From Enchytraeus crypticus (taxonomy: Eukaryota; Annelida; Clitellata; Enchytraeida; Enchytraeidae): a DNA stretch of 64,000 bases. Shown one piece after another: positions 56,342-64,000 of the stretch (within the stretch, counting starts at the first letter, position 1; the number at the start of each line of letters is the position of its first letter). Made by a program: the position numbers and the translations under genes. The DNA lies in NCBI GenBank assembly GCA_905160935.1, contig CAJHZI010000277.1:616001-680000 (forward strand). Direction: 5' to 3'. Below the pieces are notes generated by a model, which ran no database searches, was not told the origin of the DNA, and saw only the letters and a program-made list of their open reading frames with translations.

Positions 56342-57146
56342 AGTACCTAGCAGTAACAACAACAACAGAAGCAACAATAGAGTGCCAAAGCAATAATCAC
56401 TACGCTGTTGTAATCTAAATATAAAAATATATTATAGTAAAATATTCAAAACTAAGCCTAACTGCTGATACGAGTTGAAAACTCATATGTCTTTCCCTCA
56501 GCGTGTCTTTAAAATTACAAATATAGTTTTAAAATGATGCTAAGATTCACGGTGGTGGTTGAGTGTTAAATTTTATAACAAGGAAAAGCCACTAACTTGA
56601 GCTAGAGATTTTAGAGTAATTTATAAAGTAACTTGATAACTTACTCTACATGAGTATTATCAAGATATAATGTTTTATGTTCTACATCATCGAATAGAAG
56701 CAATATATAATATTTGTATATAAAAATTTAATGAGTAAATCTTGCTCGAGATACTTGATAGTGAATATTCATTACTATTCAGGTTTTTCTTTCTCACAAT
56801 ATCAGTACATGTCTTACGTTTATCGTTAACTTTTACGTGAATTTTGGAAATAAATCAGCCTTCGTAATTGGTTGCAAATAGAAGCGACTACAATCATAAT
56901 TCATTTCTATTTGTAAGTCTTGGATTATCAAATGCTCCCATCTATAGCTCCCTGTTTACTCAAACCTATTTATTTATATGTTTGAATTTCAATTTGCACA
57001 CAAATTTGTAAAGTACGTATCTGAACATTGTCGTATCTATAGGCTCAGTACCTCCAATATAGTTTCTTTTTTAAATAATTGGATTTTAAAGTCGATAAAG
57101 AAATTTAATCTTTAATTCTCTACATTAGCTTTGGGGACTAACTAGC
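56342..57146 (+). other. Receptor 3' flank and probable 3' UTR
   Basis: It opens with a CAACAACAACAG-like run and an AGAGTGCCAAAGCAATAATC word. The best poly(A) signal I can see is AATAAA at 56849-56854, about 510 bp past the stop. Site use is not supported by any other signal. Confidence 0.4.
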
Positions 57147-57262
57147 CTTGTTGCTTAAATTAGGGTTTTACTGATCAACGAATGCCTTGCTGCTTAAATT
57201 GGGGTTTTACTGATCAATGAATGTCTTGTTGCTTAAATTAGGGTTTTACTGATCAACGAATT
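57147..57262. repeat. 39-bp tandem repeat, three copies
   Basis: The unit CTTGTTGCTTAAATTAGGGT then TTTACTGATCAACGAATGC is repeated three times with a few substitutions. Confidence 0.9.
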
Positions 57263-57367
57263 CCGTGAAATTCGTGAAAATGCTTCTTGGAGTTTGCAAT
57301 TGATGAACTACAGTCATGAGACAGGTGAGATATGGATGAGGATGCTCAACTGAAGCTTAACTAATGA

Positions 57368-57505
57368 TAAAAAAAGCTAAGGTTAACGTCAGTTTCCTCA
57401 CTCGAATGCAATGTCAGTGACGGGCGAGCCCAGGATTTGATCCCCGCACCTACTGATCCGCGGTCGAGCATCTTACCGACTTCGCCACTGGCTCCAGTCA
57501 GTAAA
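57368..57505 (-). mobile_element. tRNA-derived SINE, family A
   Basis: The minus strand shows CTGGAGCCAGTGGCGAAGTC, GGTAAGATGCTCGACCGCGG, the B-box position GGATCAAATCC, CGCCCGTCACTGACATTGC and AAACTGACGTTAACCTTAGC. It is well preserved. Confidence 0.82.
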
Positions 57506-57854
57506 ATAAACCTATCAAGATATAATAAACATGATATAATAAACATATCAAGTTCTTTAAGTAGACACTGTTAAAAAAGATAGCATTTGTTGGTTATGTT
57601 TTAATCCTTTAATGTGCCACGTTTTTGTTTGTCGTTTTTTCTGAAATGTCTCTAGCATATCGAAATTATAATCAGTGGGCTAACATGTAGTAATTGTAGT
57701 CCATGCAGCCACTGAGTTTGTTGATAAGAAACCTCGATATTTATTAATATTATTTGCAATTCGCTGACTCCTTTACGTCACCGAATGGTGCTACTTCAGT
57801 TTAATTATTGTTAGTCTTGAGACATTGAATGCATGTTGCAATTAACTAAAAGTT

Positions 57855-57990
57855 AAAAGCTAAAGTTAACGTCAGTTTCCTCACTCGAAAGCGATGTCAG
57901 TGACGGGCGAGCGCAGGATTTGAACCCGCACATGCAGTAATTTTCCGCGGTCGAGTATCTTAAGGACATCGCCACTGTCTCCAGCCAGTG
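57855..57990 (-). mobile_element. tRNA-derived SINE, family A
   Basis: The minus strand has CTGGAGACAGTGGCGATGTC, ATACTCGACCGCGG, the B box GGTTCAAATCC, CGTCACTGACATCGCTTTCG and AAACTGACGTTAACTTTAGC. It sits 350 bp from another copy in the same orientation. Confidence 0.82.
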
Positions 57991-58525
57991 GCGGTAATAA
58001 CTAAATACATTCCCTGATTACTAAATACATTTCCTATCTAAATATATTTCAAGCTTGAAAAGTAGTTAGGATAGCCTTGCTTTTGCATTTCACCTGGCTA
58101 TAATTTGAGTTTGGTTTTTAGATTTTTAGATATTTTAGTTATTATAGGTTTTTAGGTTTCAAGTTACTTTGAAAGCCCGAAATCTTGAAATAGCTAAAAT
58201 CATAGGCAAAAATGAGAAATTTAATGTTACAGTATTGGCTTGATCATCAGTTGACTAATAGCTGAACTATTAATGTGAAGCATTATTTCCAGATTCAGCT
58301 TTTTCAACTTTTCAAAAGCTTTTAGGTTTTTCAAATAAGAAATCTACTTTTTCCACCCCTGATTTGTAAACTTTTTATAGTTGATGGAAAATATGTGTAC
58401 TATCATTGACAAAGGCAGAAAATGGGTAACTTCAAATCATATAACTTTACTACTAACTTTTCTAATGGTATGACGTTCATAGCTTTTCTTAGATTTAAAT
58501 TACCTGCTCCACTACACTATAAAGC
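57991..58525. other. No gene recognised
   Basis: AT-rich. Short TTTTTAGATTTTTAGATATT and TTTTAGGTTT words recur near 58120-58160. Confidence 0.5.
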
Positions 58526-59041
58526 TTAGCGAAGAATAACTTTAAAGCAACCCCCATCGCTCATGAACCTTTGTCCAGCTGAGCTTTTGAAAGATTCAGT
58601 TTTTGTTCCACGGCGGTGTGACGCGTAAATCACTCTACACGTATTTATCAGACTCAGTCCAGCCAGTTCATGGAGATGTCCCTTGAGAATAGTCCGGGTG
58701 ATCCGGACTGACATGGATTGCTGTCCGTCACTCAACCGATACTCCTCCAAAGGAGCAGGAAATGATATCCCCTGACTCACATACAATAAAAAGCAAACAA
58801 ACTTTTCGTAAAAGCATCTACGAAAAAGTGAACTTGAAAACTCTTTGATTATTGCAGCAAAAATATTGTAGCTTGGCGATAGAAGCCAGGAACGATAAAA
58901 TGGATCATCAGTTACGAATGTGAGTGATCTATTTGTTAACCATAAGAAATAAGGAGACGATAATAACTGAAAGGCTTGTATTTCAATATTAGTTATTATA
59001 ATAGTATAATATTTAAACCGGTTATGTTCTGAACCGCGCAA
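58526..59041 (-). CDS. Unrecognised open frame, 171 codons; possible terminal exon
   Basis: I do not recognise it. The 3' half (about 58526-58768) is GC-richer than its surroundings. It reads as ordinary protein-like sequence, with APLEEYRLSDGQQSMSVRIT, LHELAGLSLINTCRVIYASH and SAGQRFMSDGGCF. An AG splice-acceptor-like site (GTATGTGAGTCAG, minus strand) precedes GISFPAPLEEY, so this half could be the last exon of a minus-strand gene. The 5' half is rich in Phe/Leu/Ser and looks non-coding. No signal peptide, no known motif and no start context is convincing. It could be a chance frame. Confidence 0.25.
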   Translation of the reverse strand: MRGSEHNRFKYYTIIITNIEIQAFQLLSSPYFLWLTNRSLTFVTDDPFYRSWLLSPSYNIFAAIIKEFSSSLFRRCFYEKFVCFLLYVSQGISFPAPLEEYRLSDGQQSMSVRITRTILKGHLHELAGLSLINTCRVIYASHRRGTKTESFKSSAGQRFMSDGGCFKVILR

Positions 59042-59044
59042 TCC

Positions 59045-59215
59045 GAACCTTCTCTACAGGGTTCTGTCAAATTGCAGGTCCAGATATATATTCTTACTCA
59101 CTAACGTAAGAGCACTCTATTGATCAACACGTTGATCCTATGACAAAGGTTACGCCTTACCATAATGTAGCCGTTAGCTTGGGAAAACATGGCTTCTGAC
59201 GTGGTTTCTCGCTGT
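59045..59215 (-). repeat. Dispersed repeat family C
   Basis: The minus strand shows AAGCCATGTTTTCCCAAGCT, CTTTGTCATAGGATCAACG, TGATCAATAGAGTGCTCTTA and TGAGTAAGAATATATATCTG, then CTGCAATTTGACAG as the hairpin-like terminus. It pairs with 54225-54400 in order. Confidence 0.6.
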
Positions 59216-59564
59216 CTTCCCTAGTAATTGCCTAGTCGCCTCCTACCAGTAGTAGGCTTCCGATGACGAAGGCACCCTAGACCTACTACCGGTGATATAC
59301 AGCCTATGAAGAAGCAAACTGTACTGGATATTTTGTTTGACATTTGCCTATCCATTTTCTATCCGTTATGTCGGTGTCCGGTTGCTTAAATTAAAGCCAG
59401 TGCTTCCGGTATGTATGCCTCTCCACAGCGATCAGTCTCTGCCATTCATTACTTTGTATGCAACACGTTCAGTCGCTAATGATGATAAGCAAGTACCATC
59501 GTCGTCCGGTGTCTCCATCTTATCACTGATACAACCGCCGCTGTTCTTATCTTAGCTGTTACCA

Positions 59565-59855
59565 CTGATATATCCACTACAGTTATTATCACTGATATCT
59601 CCACTACAGTTGTTATCACTGATATCTCCACTACAGTTGTTATCACTGATATCTCCACTACAGTTGTTATCACTGATATCTCCACTAAAGTTGTTATCAC
59701 TGATATCTTCACTTCAGTTGTTATCACTGATATCTTCACTATGGTTGTTGTCACTGATATCTCCACTAAAGTTGTTATCACTGATATCTTCACTTCAGTT
59801 GTTATCACTTACAGCTCCACTACAGTTGTTATCACTTGTAAAAATATCTCTGTTA
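59565..59855. repeat. 27-bp minisatellite, about 11 copies
   Basis: The unit is GTTATCACTGATATCTCCAC then TACAGTT. It stays open in both directions because 27 is a multiple of three. No domain or signal peptide is attached. Confidence 0.9.
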
Positions 59856-60821
59856 CAGCAATAATCACTGATATGGCATCGTGATACAATCAGCACTTGT
59901 TGATAGTGGACAAGCCACAAAGTAAAATTGTTTTTTGAAATCTCGAGTTTGTTTCTGGTAACACAAGCATTAAAAGTATAAGAGTTAAGCAAATGCAAGC
60001 CGTGTGCGATATTTGAGTGTATTTTGCATGTATTTGTTTGTATTTGGACGTGTATTTGTGTGCATTTTTGCTGTAATAACAACATCATCATCCTCTACAG
60101 CCGTCAGTGCCGTTAAATGTTAAGTAAAATTTTAAAGAAAAATCTAAACACAGCAAATAGTTAATATGAGAATTTTAAGTGTTGAAAATTGTAGAAAATT
60201 ATATTAAGTATCTCATTATGAATTAATAATATACGCACTATTTTTTATATTATTAGTATGTATGTATTATAATAATTGGCACCATATTGAATTTTAATCA
60301 TTCTTAAATATTATAAATTAAGAATAATTTTGATCATAACGAATTATTACCATTATGAACTATTGAGAGAAATTAACGACAATATATTGGAATTGCAAAA
60401 ATCTGGCTAATATTTCAGATTTTAGCACAGAACCTAGCATATGAATTAACCTACGCTCCATTTAATACGCATTGAAAGCGCTTAGTCATCTGTTATGGTA
60501 GTCTTTTTAAAGAAATATTTTCCAGAGCTCCTTTTCCACTCACAATTTCTTATTCGGCTAAAACTATGAGATTTTGGATAACAATAATCAATTAAACAAA
60601 GATTAATGTCTGTAGTAAACCCTTAGCATTTTGATTTTTCACACTAAACAATTTTTTTAGTCTACAAAATAGTAGTAGACTGATTGCTTACAGTACGATA
60701 AAATCAGGGATATTATATAGGCTTAAGGATTAACTAGATATAATATGGTATTAATTTGATTATATCCGAATAACCAGTTCTAAATCGTTCTAATTAGCAC
60801 ACAAAAATCTTCGTAAAGAAC
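59856..60821. other. No gene recognised
   Basis: AT-rich unique sequence between two arrays. Confidence 0.5.
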
Positions 60822-61415
60822 TTGTTACTACTGTTAGAATTGCATTTTCTTTATTGTAAACCACCACAATATATTATGCTTTTATTGTTGTTTTGCATTT
60901 TGTTGTGTCGTTCAGCTATATCTCCAATATCTCCACATATGTCTCCAATATCTCCAGATATGTCTCCAATATCTCCACATATGTCTCCAATATCTCCAGA
61001 TATGTCTCCAATATCTCCACATATGTCTCCAATATCTCCAGATATGTCTCCAATATCGCCACATATGTCTCCAATATCTCCAGATATGTCTCCAATATCT
61101 TCAGATATGTCTCAAATATCTTCAGCTATATCTTCAATATCTCCACATATGTCTCCAATATCTCCAGATATGTCTCCAATATCTTCAGATATGTCTCTAA
61201 TATCTTCAGATATGTCTCAAATATCTTCAGCTGTATCTCCAATATCTCCACATATGTCTCCAATATCTCCAGATATGTCTCCAATATCTCCAGATACATG
61301 TATGTCTCCAATATCTCCAGATATGTCGTCAGCAGTCACTCCAGCTGTATTAAGCTTCACTGATGCAGCAGCAGCAGCAGCTGGGCTAGCAGCTGCGTTT
61401 AGAGGCGGTGTGTGA
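60822..61415 (+). CDS. Repeat-encoded open frame (197 codons) with hydrophobic N-terminus; doubtful gene
   Basis: It starts MLLLLELHFLYCKPP, includes a second hydrophobic run (MLLLLFCILLC) that could act as a signal peptide, and continues through about 19 heptads of the form SPISPHM / SPISPDM. It ends in an Ala-rich tail (DAAAAAAGLAAAFRGG). The heptads come from a 21-bp tandem repeat, and other frames through the repeat are also open, so the frame alone is weak evidence. A secreted low-complexity protein is possible; a plain minisatellite is at least as likely. Confidence 0.25.
   Translation: MLLLLELHFLYCKPPQYIMLLLLFCILLCRSAISPISPHMSPISPDMSPISPHMSPISPDMSPISPHMSPISPDMSPISPHMSPISPDMSPISSDMSQISSAISSISPHMSPISPDMSPISSDMSLISSDMSQISSAVSPISPHMSPISPDMSPISPDTCMSPISPDMSSAVTPAVLSFTDAAAAAAGLAAAFRGGV
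60905..61345. repeat. 21-bp minisatellite, about 19 copies
   Basis: The unit is TCTCCAATATCTCCACATAT plus G, alternating CACATATG and CAGATATG variants, so the real period is often 42 bp. Some units carry TTCAGATATG or TTCAGCTATA instead. Confidence 0.92.
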
Positions 61416-61764
61416 CACTACATACCATGACGGCCAAGTATCACCAGCTGGATATACGAGAGCTGCTGCAGCACACACACACACTGCTACGAGCTACGTG
61501 TTGTCACTCTAGTAAACAACGAACAATGCAGAGTTATTAAGTACTAGGCTTTGTAGACAACGAATGAATTAGCAGCGAATTTTATTACGTGCATTTTGTA
61601 GAATACGTGATGTAAGTTTACTATAAGTTTACTAATACAATTACGATTTACTAAGTTGTAGATAGGTCTAATAAGATTACAGTCTATAAGAGTGTAGGTA
61701 GGAGATTTAATTATTAAAATATTCAACTCAAATGCATAAGACTATTAGTAGTTGAAATATTGAG

Positions 61765-61860
61765 TAGACAGGATTGTTTTCTCAGGGAATGACGCCCCTG
61801 AATGACGCCCCTGCCTAGTAAATTCAGGTAGAAGCTGAGGATGGCATAGGGAGCCTACTT
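61765..61860 (-). repeat. Dispersed repeat family E
   Basis: The minus strand matches 52205-52340: CATCCTCAGCTTCTACCTGA, CATTCCCTGAGAAAACAATC, CTGTC. A 14-bp AATGACGCCCCTGA duplication lies inside it. Confidence 0.55.
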
Positions 61861-61899
61861 TATCCAAAGCAGAATTCCAAGAATAATGATATACCATAA

Positions 61900-62030
61900 C
61901 AAATAACGGTATATGAAAGGGAATGTTATTGATGATTTAAAGATCTACTCGTATGCGGATATGAAGAGGAAAGCAGAAAATAGAGATCAGTGGAGGCGTT
62001 ACACCATGGACCGGCCAGTAGTCAGTGCAC

Positions 62031-62070
<40 letters not shown>
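61900..62070 (+). mobile_element. LINE 3' end with hairpin and (GA)n tail
   Basis: The plus strand keeps the LKIYSYADMKRKAENRDQWR coding region, the terminus CCATGGACCGGCCAGTAGTC, AGTGCACTAAG and about 15 GA units. One of the clearest tails in the window. Confidence 0.8.
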
Positions 62071-62074
<4 letters not shown>

Positions 62075-62334
62075 AATCAGTTTACTTGTAATAGCAGGAT
62101 TTTTTATTTGATTAACTCCTGTGTGTTAGGATTTCTAAAAGTTATGCTACCGGTCGAAGCCGATAGCTTATTGTAAACTTGTCTAACTGTAGTACTACTG
62201 GGTGCGGGTTTCAAATCCTGGACTAGCATCGTTACTAACACGCGTGCTTGATATTTATCAGGCTACGTGCAGCAGGTTTTTATCAATAACAAAATAAAAG
62301 ATGGTTGTTAGATTTAGAAACTCTAACATTTTTC

Positions 62335-62455
62335 AAGTTAGATGATTTAAGATACACCTATATGTGGACATGAAGAGGAAAACGGAAGACAGAGATGGTA
62401 TGGGGGCGCTACTAGCCATGGACCTGTCAGTAGGCAGTGAACTAAGAGAGAGATA
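62335..62455 (+). mobile_element. LINE 3' end, (GA)n family
   Basis: It holds GATGATTTAAGATACACCTA, ATGTGGACATGAAGAGGAA and CCATGGACCTGTCAGTAGGC, then AGTGAACTAAGAGAGAGA. It is a second stub only 270 bp from the previous one, in the same orientation. Confidence 0.75.
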
Positions 62456-62774
62456 CAGCAACATTTTTCTATACTTAAATGCAGCAGTTAAAACTAGCAT
62501 GTTGACTATAGTAAATTCGTGACATTTTGTTGTACTATTTAACGGTAAATCTCGACTACATGCACAGTAAGTGAGCTTAGTGCGAAGCCTATAGACAATG
62601 GCGACATATTGATCGCGGTGTTTCCATCATGCTGAATACAACAAATAGAATCCGCTGCTATTAGTCATATCACTTTGATCCCTCTGCTTCCAGTTACAAC
62701 AATGTAAAAATCCATCACGGCGCTTTTTATTTTGCATGGATTGTATTATCTGTCGCTTTGTCGGTAGATTCACC

Positions 62775-62935
62775 GTTGAATCGATGATTAACGGTTGAAT
62801 CTGATTCGTGGTTGAATCAGTGATAGCTGTTGAATCTGATTCGTGGTGGAATCAGTGATAACGGTTGAATCTGATTCGTGGGTGAATCAGTGATAACGGT
62901 TGAATCTGATTCGTGGTGGAATAATTGATTCAATC
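62775..62935. repeat. 35-bp minisatellite, about 4-5 copies
   Basis: The unit is GGTTGAATCTGATTCGTGGT then GGAATCAGTGATAAC, with minor substitutions. Confidence 0.9.
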
Positions 62936-63924
62936 AGAAAACAATCTCAGAAGAGCGAAACGGGAGGGGAATCTGAGGGCACTTACCTACCCGGGGGGAG
63001 GGAAGAATAGCACTTAAATCAACTGAAAAATCTCTGTATGAGCATAGAGCGTGCTATGTGATATACTAACGTTTTTTAAATAATTGCTGATGAGTGTTAA
63101 TGGTCATTAATTCAGTTATCGTCTGAATATTTAAAAAAATCTCAGATGTACTGAGAGCTAATGTAAATTGATTTAAAACAACTTATTCTAGATGACTGCC
63201 TCAGCATGCTGAGAAGTTTATAAGAGAACTGACATGTCTTTATTGTCAGTTGCCATCTAACGGTCTCATAAATTATGATTTGTTAATGTGTTCTTAACAA
63301 GCTTCGCCTTCTTCTTTTCTTCATCTTTGTCGCATTCGTTCAATGATAGATTAGATAGCTAAACGATGATTGAACCAGAACGACATACACTAAGAAGAAG
63401 AAGAAGTATCCGATGCGCCCCCATTATCTGGGAGCAGAACCCGTTTTAAGCTCTATTAAAACTATTTAAAATGTATTTTGAGTATGCCACAAATAGAAAA
63501 CATGAACAGTTTTGTTACTTGACATTAAAAAATCTTGGGAGGAACCCTATGTGTGACCATCCATGAAGATCGATTGATTGTCCGAGTGCAAATGATTCGC
63601 GGAAGCCAATGAATAGCCTGTTAGTCATCTTTATTATTCCATCTGAATGAAAAATCACTCAGACGTCGCTTCCACACCGAACGACTTGCTCTGAGCGTAC
63701 CTAAAAATTGATTATGACGCACCTCGACGTCGTCGTTTAGTTTGGATCTATTTTTATATAAAATCAAAAATGGAAGATTACCGGATAATCAGAATTCATT
63801 AGGCAATAATGCAACTGCCGACAGCGGATGTAGGACATGATTGTTTCGTAGGTTTATAAGTAACATTTCAGATTGGCAGCGGGACGTTTAAGTTTACCTC
63901 ATATCCTTCTGTGGGTCTGTGAAG
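62936..63924. other. No gene recognised; short AAG run
   Basis: Unique sequence with a GAAGAAGAAGAAG run near 63390. Confidence 0.5.
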
Positions 63925-63975
63925 TGTTCTCTCTCTCTCTTTCTAGTGTTCTGCCGAGCGGCAGGTCCAAGAAAA
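63925..63975 (-). mobile_element. (GA)n hairpin terminus (stub)
   Basis: The minus strand reads CTTGGACCTGCCGCTCGGCA then GAACACTAGAAAGAGAGAGA. The hairpin CTGCCGCTCGGCAG is intact although its loop differs from the LINE copies. No body is recognisable before the window end. Confidence 0.6.
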
Positions 63976-64000
63976 ATTCCTACTTACATGCTGCTTTACT

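Noticed and set aside
1-64000. LTR retrotransposons, endogenous retroviruses or Polintons
   Set aside because: No paired long terminal repeats, primer-binding site, gag, integrase, capsid or protein-primed polymerase signature was seen. The reverse transcriptases present are LINE type.

Overview
This is animal (metazoan) genomic DNA, AT-rich and crowded with repeats. It holds one host gene that I can support: a spliced, plus-strand nicotinic acetylcholine receptor-like (Cys-loop, alpha-type) subunit. Seven exons run from 46139 to 56341, all with GT-AG introns in matching phase. A possible first exon lies about 16 kb upstream at 30036-30294. The style of the M2 segment, the many SINE and LINE relics and the standard genetic code suggest a lophotrochozoan such as a mollusc or annelid. 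That placement is inference; no species-diagnostic sequence was identified.

Layout. 1-9.6 kb: intergenic DNA with minisatellites, LINE 3' ends, two SINE copies and a hAT-type MITE (7160-7417). 9.67-12.38 kb: a 2.7-kb hAT-like element with perfect 8-bp target duplications and LINE fragments nested inside. 12.4-28 kb: mostly featureless AT-rich DNA with scattered SINE and LINE relics and tandem arrays. 28.5-29.3 kb: a Tc1/mariner-type deletion derivative with long inverted repeats. 30.0-30.3 kb: candidate signal-peptide exon. 31.3-33.4 kb: a 5'-truncated, frameshifted LINE reverse transcriptase. 34-46 kb: repeats and featureless DNA, which would be the long first intron if the candidate exon is real. 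46.1-56.3 kb: receptor exons, with a second mariner-type element in the third intron of the supported set. 56.3-64 kb: 3' flank with arrays (including a 594-bp repeat ORF), SINEs and LINE ends.

Main points. (1) The receptor carries Pro-Ala-Lys where cation-selective subunits have Gly-Glu-Lys before M2, so it may be an acetylcholine-gated anion channel. (2) Its M3-M4 loop is about 500 residues and contains four C-x4-C-P-L repeats that I do not recognise. (3) One intron has both splice sites duplicated: four tandem copies of the donor and two copies of the acceptor, with a mariner inserted in the second acceptor copy. (4) Several different elements end in the same small hairpin followed by (GA)n, and a tRNA-derived SINE shares its 3' end with a CR1/L2-like LINE, which suggests two LINE/SINE partnerships. 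No LTR element, retrovirus-like element, CRISPR array, rRNA gene or intact tRNA gene was seen.
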